Shown one piece after another: positions 53,002 through 61,300 of a stretch of DNA of 64,000 nt. Every line of letters starts with the position of its first letter. The first letter of the stretch is position 1. Source of the stretch: Bacillota bacterium. Its GTDB lineage: Bacteria > Bacillota > Bacilli > Paenibacillales > NBRC-103111. The notes beneath the pieces are model-generated. The model had not been told where the DNA came from and searched no databases. It saw nothing but the letters and a program-made list of their open reading frames with translations. The DNA is taken from NCBI GenBank assembly GCA_023393235.1, contig JAEWMH010000115.1, forward strand, positions 1 to 64,000. The letters run 5' to 3'. The translations under genes and the position numbers were made by a program.

Positions 53002-54270
53002 ATGACATTCGTTGCTTCCGCTATTTCAGGGCAAAAACACCAGCTAACGCTGCAGGAGGTTACCGCCAAATACAGTGATGTTTCTCCGCTGGCGATTGTG
53101 AAAGCGGATGTGATCCGCCGGGGCATTGTTTATACGGAGCGTGCCTTAAGCGTTGTGGACCGGGAAAAACACCAATACCAGCAGCGGGTGCTGATCGGCT
53201 CCAACGGCGAGGAAAATTCCGTAGTGCCGGTCTCCCTTACTCTGCGGGACGGCACAACGGTCATTATTGGCCCCAATCCCAAAGCCCCCGATCCGTACCA
53301 GATCGATTTGGTGGACGGCAAGCCGTTTATTGTGGACCGGGGAATCCCCGTCGAAGAGGTGGATTACTGGTACCAGCCGGATTTTTACAAACAAACCACC
53401 TCCCTTGGCACTCCCATGTGGCAGGTGGCATCAGCCCGGCCCCAACGCATCGAAATTGACCCTAACAGCCATTGCTTCTTCTGGCAAAAGGATGCCGGCG
53501 GCGCCTGCAAATTCTGCAACATTAACGCCAACTCCGGCAAAAGCAAAAAGGAGCGCAACATCGCCGTTAATCTGAAGGCGCAGGATGTGTACGAAACGGT
53601 CCGGGAGGCGCTGAAGCAGCCGGGAGCATTCACCAACCTGAAAATGAGCTCCGGCTCTATCCTCACCGGCGAGGCGGTGCTGGATGATGAGGTGGATATG
53701 TACATCGAGATGCTGCAGGCGGCCGGGTCCAACTTCCGCACGAAGAAGTTCCCCAGCACCATCGTAGCCTCCGCCTTCAGCGAGAAGCAGCTGGCCCGGC
53801 TGTATGAGAATACGGGACTGACCACCTACACCTCGGATATCGAAGTGTTGAATGAGGAGAAGTTCGCCTGGATCTGCCCCGGCAAGCACAAGGTGATCGG
53901 CTACCAAGAATGGAAGCGGCGGATTATTGCCGCCGTGGACATTTTCGGCAGAGGCAATGTGAGCACCGGCACCGTTGGCGGAGTGGAAACCGCTCAGCCT
54001 CATGGTTTTGCCGATGAGGAGGAAGCACTGAAGGTGGTGCTGGAGGAGGCGGAGGATTTTGTCCGGCAGGGTGTCAGCGTGGTCCACTGCGTCTGGGTGC
54101 CCATCCCCGGCTCCGCCTTCCACAAGCAAACAGCCCCCTCCCTGGAGTATTATGTCCGGTTGGCCAAGGGGCTGCGCGACCTGCGCCGCCAATACGGCCT
54201 CAATGTGGATATGGACAACTACCGCCGCTGTGGCAACCACCCGGATACAGACCTGGACCGGGTTCATTAG
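53002..54270 (+). CDS. Radical SAM protein with C-x10-C-x2-C motif
   Basis: This 422-residue protein has a 150-residue N-terminal domain I do not recognise (beta-rich, DGTTVIIGPNPKAPDPYQIDL). The radical SAM core follows, with cluster cysteines at 158, 169 and 172 (HCFFWQKDAGGACKFCNIN), that is C-x10-C-x2-C instead of C-x3-C-x2-C. The barrel continues with FTNLKMSSGSILTG, TYTSDIEVLN, STGTVGGVETAQPHGF and VDMDNYRRCGNHPDTD. ATG 53002 is 5 bp after the AraC-pseudokinase stop with AGAGG about 9 nt upstream. It is the last gene of the run that began with SsuD-like; function unknown. Confidence 0.85.
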   Translation: MTFVASAISGQKHQLTLQEVTAKYSDVSPLAIVKADVIRRGIVYTERALSVVDREKHQYQQRVLIGSNGEENSVVPVSLTLRDGTTVIIGPNPKAPDPYQIDLVDGKPFIVDRGIPVEEVDYWYQPDFYKQTTSLGTPMWQVASARPQRIEIDPNSHCFFWQKDAGGACKFCNINANSGKSKKERNIAVNLKAQDVYETVREALKQPGAFTNLKMSSGSILTGEAVLDDEVDMYIEMLQAAGSNFRTKKFPSTIVASAFSEKQLARLYENTGLTTYTSDIEVLNEEKFAWICPGKHKVIGYQEWKRRIIAAVDIFGRGNVSTGTVGGVETAQPHGFADEEEALKVVLEEAEDFVRQGVSVVHCVWVPIPGSAFHKQTAPSLEYYVRLAKGLRDLRRQYGLNVDMDNYRRCGNHPDTDLDRVH

Positions 54271-54640
54271 GATGGGTAAACCCCGACCCTCGGACCTGCT
54301 GCACCACCAGCCCGCTTTCTGCCCACCAGCCTGCCTTTTGCCCGTCGTCGAGCTTATGTAAGCGCCATAAAATGTACGTTATTTGCTCCTTCACCCCACC
54401 TTTGGGGCATGTAAGCGTCAAACAATGTATGCTATTGGCTCATAATGGCCTCACAAACCCGCCTTTTTCCGAAATAACATACATTTCATGTATGCTATTT
54501 CCCTCAAAAAGGGGGCAGCAGCCCGATAGCATACATTTGATGCTCGCTATCATAAAAACCCGAACCCCCTGCGCCTGGCTGAACAATTTTACGCAGAGGG
54601 ACGAATCACAATTTTACCCAAAAAGGAGGAACCCACCCCC
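54271..54640. other. 370-bp intergenic region holding a family A repeat cluster
   Basis: No gene is seen. It contains the repeat units described at 54357-54551. A spurious 152-codon frame runs through it. The ribosome site AAAAGGAGG before the next gene is at its right end. Confidence 0.7.
54357..54551. repeat. Intergenic repeat cluster, family A (four units)
   Basis: Units: 54357-54384 and 54409-54437 forward (TAAGCGYCAWAMAATGTAYG type), 54472-54500 palindromic (ATAACATACATTTCATGTAT core), 54525-54551 reverse (ATAGCATACATTTG...CGCTAT). Their order mirrors the cluster at 13409-13602. Confidence 0.85.
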
Positions 54641-55102
54641 ATGCCCTTTCAATGGGACTCACAAGCTGCGCAGCTTTTGCGCGACCCCGCCGCCACCAAG
54701 ATTCTGGTTTCCAACGACCGCCATGGCAGCCCCCACACCGTCGTGGACCCTACCATTACACTGGATGAAGCCGGCCGTATTCTGTACCTGGAGCTGCTGG
54801 AAACCTCGGAGAGCAATTCCAATCTGGTGAACAGCCTTTGGTTCAAAAAGGATGTGGCCCTCTACGTAACCGATGGCACCATCAGCTTCCAGGTGAAGGG
54901 TTTCCCCATCCGCTCCATTGTCAGCGGTCCGGAATTCGGCCGCTTCTACCGCCAGGCCCAAGCCCGGGACCCCGAGGATGACCTGTCCACCGTCTGGATC
55001 ATCGAGCCCCATTCCCTCACCAACGAAACCTATACGATAAAGCGGCAGATTGAGCGGGAGAACCACCCGCTTACTGCACATTTGGACCGGCTGGCCAAAT
55101 AA
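54641..55102 (+). CDS. Pyridoxamine 5'-phosphate oxidase-like split-barrel protein
   Basis: This 153-residue protein of the FMN-binding split-barrel superfamily has AAQLLRDPAATKILVSNDRHGSPHTVVDPTITLDEAG at its start. ILYLELLETSESNSNLVNSLWFKKDVALYV follows, then QVKGFPIRSIVSGPEFGRFY, and DLSTVWIIEP near the end. Such small proteins bind FMN, F420 or heme; the cofactor cannot be decided here. AAAAGGAGG precedes ATG 54641 by 10 nt. A repeat cluster separates it from the radical SAM gene, so it is probably a separate transcriptional unit with its own terminator at 55119. Confidence 0.8.
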   Translation: MPFQWDSQAAQLLRDPAATKILVSNDRHGSPHTVVDPTITLDEAGRILYLELLETSESNSNLVNSLWFKKDVALYVTDGTISFQVKGFPIRSIVSGPEFGRFYRQAQARDPEDDLSTVWIIEPHSLTNETYTIKRQIERENHPLTAHLDRLAK

Positions 55103-55118
55103 ACGGCAGTATTGAAGG

Positions 55119-55147
55119 CATAAGCTCCCGGAGCTTATGTCTTTTTT
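55119..55147 (+). terminator. Rho-independent terminator after the split-barrel gene
   Basis: A perfect 9-bp stem CATAAGCTC (55119-55127) with GAGCTTATG (55131-55139) is followed by C and TTTTTT. Confidence 0.9.
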
Positions 55148-55261
55148 GCTGCCCGGAAAATAGCCCATCAAGATTTGTCCCAGGAGTTTCGGCAACCGGA
55201 TATATTTGTCCACCCCCCCACATATACATGCTGTAGACGCTTGTCAACGGGGTGAATGTCA

Positions 55262-57238
55262 ATGAAACCGAAACTGTCCAACCGTATATTCCAATGGGGG
55301 CTGGTGCTGGCCTTTGGCCTGGCTGTCACCGTCACTGTCTCCTCGTTCTTCCCTGGTCCGGGAGCCAACGTAAAGACCGCTCTGGGGGATGAACCCGCAG
55401 CAGGCGAATCCCTCTCCACGGAAATCCCCCGGGAGAGCGACTCCGAGCCGGCACTAAGCAACCGCCTGGTGGAGTATCATATGGCCGTATCCCTTTCTCC
55501 GGACGAAAAACTGCTTCAGGGCGCCCAATCGGTAACCTGGAAAAACCCGGGGGGCAAGCCCGTCTCCCAGCTGTATCTGCACCTGTATCCGAATGCCTTT
55601 GCGTCCAAAAAAACCACCTTCATGCAGGAATCCGGCGGGCGTTTGCGAGGTGACAAGCAGCCGGAGGACGGCTTCGGCCAGATGCGGCTGGACAGCCTTG
55701 CCACAGAAGAAGGGGTCAACCTGATGGACCGGGTGAGTTATGTGCAGCCGGACGATGGCAACAAGAATGACCAATCCCTTATGAAGATTGAGCTACCTAC
55801 TCCCGTGCAGCCCGGCGGAAACATCACCCTGACCATGGATTTCCGGGTCAAGCTTCCCCAGGTATTCGCCCGGATGGGGTACTCCGGTAATTTCGTCATG
55901 GCCGGCCAATGGTTTCCCAAGCTTGCGAAATACGAGCCTGCCGGAACCCGGGGCAGAGCCGAGGAGGGCTGGAACCTCCATCAATACCACGGCAATTCAG
56001 AATTCTACGCCGACTTCGGCATTTACAACGTGAAGATCAAGGTCCCCGCCGACTATACCGTCGCCGCCACAGGCTTTCCTACCAAACCCGCTGCTGTGGA
56101 AAATGGAACGAAGGTCTACCGGTTCTACTCAGACGACGTCCATGACTTCGCCTGGGCGGCCTCGCCGGACTTCATCTATGTGGAGGAGCCCTTCTCCGCC
56201 CCCAATGTTCCCGGGGTCAAGATCAAGCTGTACCTGGACCCGGCCCATGAGCATCTCAAAAGCCGCTACCTGGCTGCCGCCAAAAAATCTCTGGCCCGCT
56301 ATAGCGAATGGTACGGTCCCTACCCCTACTCCACCCTCTCCGTGGTGGTGCCTCCTGCCGGAGGCAACGGTGCAGGCGGGATGGAATACCCCACCCTGGT
56401 CACCGCCTGGGGAGCGGATGAAGCCAGCCCCGGATTGGAGCTGGAGCGGGTGGTGGTGCATGAGATCGGACACCAGTTTTTCTACGGCATGGTGGCCTCC
56501 AATGAATTCGAGGAAGCGTGGCTGGACGAAGGCTTCACCTCCTATGCCGAGGATAAGGTAATGGAGAAGGAATACGGCGTCCGCCCCAACCTGCCCGTAG
56601 AGGCCAGCTATATTACAGCCCCTGAGCCACTCACCCGGAATGCATGGGATTACGGCAGTCATGACGAATACGCCGAGAATGTCTATACCCGGGCCAAGCT
56701 GGCGCTGTTCGCCATTGAGAAGGAAATCGGCAGCGACCAGATGGCCAAGGTGATGAAATCTTATTTTACACGGTGGAAATTCAAGCATCCCGCAACGGCA
56801 GACTTCCAGACGGTACTTGAGGAAAAAACAGGTAAAACGTGGAAGGAATTCTTCGACCAGTTTATCTATGCGGGTGGTATGGTGGACTTCGAGGTGGCAG
56901 GCATCAAGGTGGACAAAACACCCGAGGGCGCCTATAACAGCCAGGTACTCATCCGGAAAAAGGGGGCAAACGTATCCCCGGTCCCCATCCGCTTCCGCTT
57001 CACCGACGGCACCGTTATGGAAAAAAGCTGGGACGCCCAAGGCAGCGAAATTGTCTATACCTTGAACCACAGCGCTCCTCTCGAATGGGCGTTTATCGAT
57101 CCCGGCTACAGTCTGGTGCTGGAAAACAAACATATCAATAACTTCATGAAGCAAAAAGTGGACGGCAAAACCTCCATCCGCCTGAACGTCGGGACTACCC
57201 GCGTGATGGAGCTGCTTTTTGGCTGGCTGGCCTGGTAA
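55262..57238 (+). CDS. M1-family metallopeptidase, membrane-anchored
   Basis: This 658-residue protein has an N-terminal hydrophobic signal/anchor (about 10-30), then a beta-sandwich N-terminal domain. The gluzincin domain contains GGMEYPTLV (GAMEN-like exopeptidase motif) and the zinc motif HEIGH (His400, Glu401, His404), with the third ligand Glu in EFEEAWLDEGFTSY about 20 residues on. A C-terminal beta domain follows. The ATG at 55262 has GGGGTG 7 nt upstream; 55256 is too close to that site. It is likely extracellular, tethered to the membrane. It shares a short gap with a polytopic membrane protein gene, probably one operon. Confidence 0.9.
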   Translation: MKPKLSNRIFQWGLVLAFGLAVTVTVSSFFPGPGANVKTALGDEPAAGESLSTEIPRESDSEPALSNRLVEYHMAVSLSPDEKLLQGAQSVTWKNPGGKPVSQLYLHLYPNAFASKKTTFMQESGGRLRGDKQPEDGFGQMRLDSLATEEGVNLMDRVSYVQPDDGNKNDQSLMKIELPTPVQPGGNITLTMDFRVKLPQVFARMGYSGNFVMAGQWFPKLAKYEPAGTRGRAEEGWNLHQYHGNSEFYADFGIYNVKIKVPADYTVAATGFPTKPAAVENGTKVYRFYSDDVHDFAWAASPDFIYVEEPFSAPNVPGVKIKLYLDPAHEHLKSRYLAAAKKSLARYSEWYGPYPYSTLSVVVPPAGGNGAGGMEYPTLVTAWGADEASPGLELERVVVHEIGHQFFYGMVASNEFEEAWLDEGFTSYAEDKVMEKEYGVRPNLPVEASYITAPEPLTRNAWDYGSHDEYAENVYTRAKLALFAIEKEIGSDQMAKVMKSYFTRWKFKHPATADFQTVLEEKTGKTWKEFFDQFIYAGGMVDFEVAGIKVDKTPEGAYNSQVLIRKKGANVSPVPIRFRFTDGTVMEKSWDAQGSEIVYTLNHSAPLEWAFIDPGYSLVLENKHINNFMKQKVDGKTSIRLNVGTTRVMELLFGWLAW

Positions 57239-57274
57239 AGACAACTGCTTCTATCCCACCGGGAGGTGAAACCC

Positions 57275-58093
57275 GTGTTCACGTATATCAAATCCGGCTT
57301 CCGCTCCACTCTGAACCAGCCGTTCTCCGTATTGGTGCTGTTTTTGTACCGGTTCGGCTGGGGGGTGGCCCTGTATAAGCTGGCCCAATCCTACATCCTG
57401 CCTATTCTTCACCGCTATCCCAACGTGGAGGGCCTAGAGAGTCAAAGCCATCTGTTCCTGGCGGAGGCCCAGTTCGTGCTGATGAAGACCGATGTCAGCC
57501 ATTCTGTCCTTTGGCTCCTGGCGGGTCTCCTGGCAGCGCGTATGCTGCTGACGCCGCTGCTCAATGCAGGGCTGCTGTTTTCCCTGAGCAACCCCCACTA
57601 CAATGCCGGATACCGGTTTGTCCGCGGGATCAAGGAGCTATGGAAAAGCTATGCGCTGCTCTATGCGGGACAAACACTGCTGACCCTTCTTCCCTTGTGG
57701 TGGATCCTGCCCCGGATGAAAACAGCCTTCCTCTCCGCCCGCACGTACCCGGAGATGGCGTCAACGCTGCTGCCTCTGCTTGCTTTGCTTCTGGGCTACA
57801 GCTTTGTCGTGCGGCTTCTGTTTTTGTACCTGCAGCTGGGCCGGGCAGCCTCCCGGAGTGTGGGCCGCTCCTTGGGCATTGCGCTGCAATCCCTGCCGAT
57901 GATGCTGGGCGTCGCCGTGCTGCTGCTCCTGGCAGCGTCTCTCTGCTCCCTGGCCGTTCTCGGCTCCACCATCGCCTGGGCAGGCTTCTGGATGCTGGTT
58001 CTGTACCAAGCGTACCGCTTCATCCAGACGCTGTTCAGCGTATGGGGCATCGCCAGCCAGCAGGAGATTTATATGTCCCGGGCGGAGAGGTGA
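57275..58093 (+). CDS. Polytopic membrane protein of unknown function
   Basis: This 272-residue protein has about six predicted membrane helices, including LGYSFVVRLLFLYLQLG, LGVAVLLLLAASLCSLAVLG and the final AWAGFWMLVLYQAYRF. I do not recognise its family. Start: GTG 57275 with GGAGG 8 nt upstream; GTG 57266 overlaps that site. It is 36 bp after the M1 peptidase gene and likely cotranscribed, which may mean a shared envelope function. A repeat cluster lies beyond the stop codon. Confidence 0.8.
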   Translation: MFTYIKSGFRSTLNQPFSVLVLFLYRFGWGVALYKLAQSYILPILHRYPNVEGLESQSHLFLAEAQFVLMKTDVSHSVLWLLAGLLAARMLLTPLLNAGLLFSLSNPHYNAGYRFVRGIKELWKSYALLYAGQTLLTLLPLWWILPRMKTAFLSARTYPEMASTLLPLLALLLGYSFVVRLLFLYLQLGRAASRSVGRSLGIALQSLPMMLGVAVLLLLAASLCSLAVLGSTIAWAGFWMLVLYQAYRFIQTLFSVWGIASQQEIYMSRAER

Positions 58094-58120
58094 GGGGTAG
58101 AAGTAACCCTCCAACCAAAC

Positions 58121-58305
58121 CTAACGAATATCAGAAGGCTTATTTCTTCTAAATCAGCCTGTTTGGAAATCTAACGAAAGTGAGCCACCTTATCACCTGC
58201 GCTCCGGGCTGAATGCAGCCGATTTTTGCGGAATAAGCCTCCTCAGATTCGTTAAAACGGGGACAGGAGCCTAATTGGCAAAATAACGTGGCTGAGATTC
58301 ATTAG
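58121..58305. repeat. Intergenic repeat cluster, family C (four ~23-bp units, two forward and two reverse)
   Basis: Units at 58121-58145 and 58171-58193 (forward), 58232-58254 and 58282-58305 (reverse), each fitting CTAAYGAATMTSAGnnnSSTTATT approximately. They fill the gap between two convergent genes, in the same forward-forward-reverse-reverse layout as family B. Confidence 0.8.
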
Positions 58306-58318
58306 GAGCAGCGTAAAA

Positions 58319-58369
58319 TAAAACGCCGCGGCGGAACCTGGTTAAGGTTCGCGCCGCGGCGTTTGTTTT
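58319..58369. terminator. Strong terminator after the GLUG/SLH gene
   Basis: AAACGCCGCGGCG (58321-58333) pairs with CGCCGCGGCGTTT (58352-58364), with GAACC/GGTTC inside. T-rich sequence follows on the plus strand (TTTGTTTTTTATT) and TTTTATTTTA on the minus strand, so it can serve either side. Confidence 0.88.
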
Positions 58370-61300
58370 TTATTCAGTCAGGCCAGACAGCTTCAGCAGC
58401 TTCTGCACAATGGTAGCAACCTCCGCCCGGGTCATCAGGGCGTCAGGCGCAATCTCCGTGCTGCTTCTGCCGGAAACGAGCCCGGCTTTCACACTTGCGG
58501 CAATGGCGGTTTTGGCATAGTCCGCAATGCCGTCCGCATCCTCGAAGGAAGCGAGAAGACCATTCACTTCATCGTCGGTGGCATCCACAGGAAGACCTGT
58601 TAATGCCATCGCTCTGGCCAGGATGGCCATTGCCTGCTGGCGGCTGATTTCTTCCTGAGCCCGCACAGTACCGTCTTCGAAGCCGGAGATCAGGCCGAAT
58701 TCATACGCACTGGCCAGATAGGCTGCATACCAGTCGGCTGCACTCACATCCTGGAAGGGCAATGCTGTGGTGCCGGTGCCCTCCAGTCCCAGCGCCTTCA
58801 CCGCAATGGCGGCAAATTCGGCGCGGGTGATGGAGCGGTCCGGTTCAAACATACCCGGTGCAGATCCGCCGACCATTCTTCTGGCCGCCAGATCGCCGAT
58901 GGAGGTTTGGGCCCAATGGCCTTGTGCATCAACGAAATCCCAGGCAGCGGAGGAAACCACCGCAAAGGTTCCGGAACCGGCTACGCTGTTAAGCGCAATG
59001 GCCTGCTTCCCTTCGTAATCGACTACACGGGAAGGAACAGGGCTGATGCTGCCATTGGCTTGAAGCATAACACCTGCAGGGGTTTTAGAAGCAGCCACCC
59101 CATTGGGAAGAAGCAGAATCCGTTCCGCATACCCGGCAAGCTTATTCAGCTCCTTCAACTGCGTACCTTCAACCTTGGTAATTTTGAAGACAGCCGGTGC
59201 GATCTGGATTTCATAACCGTTAGCTTTTGCAGTATCCTGCATTTGCTTTACTTCCGCATTGGTCAGCTGGGCTACCGTAAACCGGAGGCTTCCGCCTTCG
59301 GCGCCTGCTTGCGCAAGTACGTCTGCCGGCACCCGGTAGACGGCTCCCTGATTCTTCACCAGGAGAACAGCGTCATGCGAAGCCATTTCCTTGACCAATT
59401 CGGCCTTTAGTTCGGCTGTTGCCACTTGGATGCCTTCACCGAAAACAACGGCTACTTCCGTTCCCTTTTGGCCGTCCTTCAGGAGGGACTTCACGGCTTC
59501 ATCCTTCAGCACAACAACCGTTTCTGTATCGCTGGCGGATTGGCTGACTGTGGAGGTAATATCCTTGCCCCCTACGGATGCTGTTACATTGCTGGGCGCT
59601 CCACCGCCACCACCACCGCCACCGCCCGGTACGATCTTTTTAAATTCGGCGGTGAATACAGCACTGTTGTTTTTGCCGTCCACGACTGCGATTGCTTTGA
59701 TGGTGGTAGTAACGCTAACTTCGATCGGGTTCGTATACACAGCAGACAATTCTGTCGGTTGTGCACCGTTTGTAGTGTAGTAGACGACCGCCCCAGCTTC
59801 GATTGTTTCCAATACAATGCCGACTTTATCCTTAAACTGCTTCTCGGTAGGACTTGTCGGTGCCGCCGCTGTAAACTCATAAACCAGCGGGGTTTTGTTA
59901 ATGGCCACGGCACGGCTTGCACCACCCTTGGAGGCGGTAAGCACCGTCAACCCTCCCGATTGGGAAGTCGTCCACGTAATGGAGGCATCGCCTGCTGTGC
60001 GGTACGCGCCAGTTACGCTGAATGCCGTATCATCTGCTGCCAAAACAACTGCGGCAGTAGACACGCCGCTTTCCATAGTTCCCGCAAAACGTGACAGCTG
60101 CGGATAAAAGCCTTGTTGTGCTGTCCACACAGAAGCGCTCAAACCTGCGGGCAGTACACCCTCCACAAGCTTGGCTGTAGACAGCCCTTCGGCTTGACCG
60201 GCTTCCGTTCTGACCTTGCTGCCCGTTTGTGTATAATAGGCAACCGGGAATTGGACCATTTGCATATCATAGATGTTACCGGTCAACGCGGCTCCTTCAG
60301 CCAATTGTCCCGCTACACCGCCGGCAAAGGTTTTGCCCTTCACCAGAATGCCGCCGACGCTGGCGGATGCTTGACCTCCGTTGATATTGCCGGTTAATGC
60401 TCCCGCTGTATATCCGGCCACACCTCCGGCCCGGGCAGTATCTATACCCTTGGCCAAGATGCTTCCGGTATTGTAGCTATCAGCAATAGCTCCTTCGTTC
60501 ACACCGGCGAGTCCTCCGGCATTAGCTGCTGGAGCATCGGCGGATACATCCGCGTAGGAGAAGCTTCCGGTAATAGAACCTTCGACACCTTGCTCTCCGG
60601 CTATCCCGCCTGCTGCACTTCCACCTTCCGCTTGGACTGCCGTTACCCGGCCGCCTGCGTGGGAGGTTTGGATGCTGCCATCGTTGGTTCCGGCAATGCC
60701 GCCAGCAGATTCCCGTGCGGTAACGCTCATATTCTGTATCGCCACATCCTGCAGCTGGCTACGGTTTTCACCGGCAATACCTCCGGCTGCAGTACCGGCG
60801 GATACGGTGCCGCCCTTTACTGTCACATGGCTGATCAATCCTTCAACGCTATTCACGCCGGCCACTGCACCGGTATAGGCAGCGCCTTCCAGCTGCGGCT
60901 GGAGCAGCGTCAGGTTAGTGATAACACCGCGGTTTTCCGATACGAATCCAAGCTTGCTTCCTTCAAAAAGGCTCAGCTTCAGCCCCGTAATGCTATGGCT
61001 GCCGCCGTCCAGCTCCCCGCGGAATACGGCAACGGGCTTCCAAAGCTTCCCTGCCAGAGCCATATCCGCTGTCAACGTCAGCTTCGACACTGCCGGAACT
61101 GTAGTTGCCGCCCGGTTGTACAGTCTGTAGAGAGCCACGCCTTCATCCTGCAGAAGAGCAAAAGCAGCCAGCTGCTCAGGCGCAGCTACCTCAAAAGCAG
61201 CTGTGTTCTTGGCGGATGCGGTCATAAACCCTAAATCAGGGGCAAACCGCCATCCGGACAGCTTGGCCAGTTCAGGCACAACCGAATCTCCGCTTCCGGC

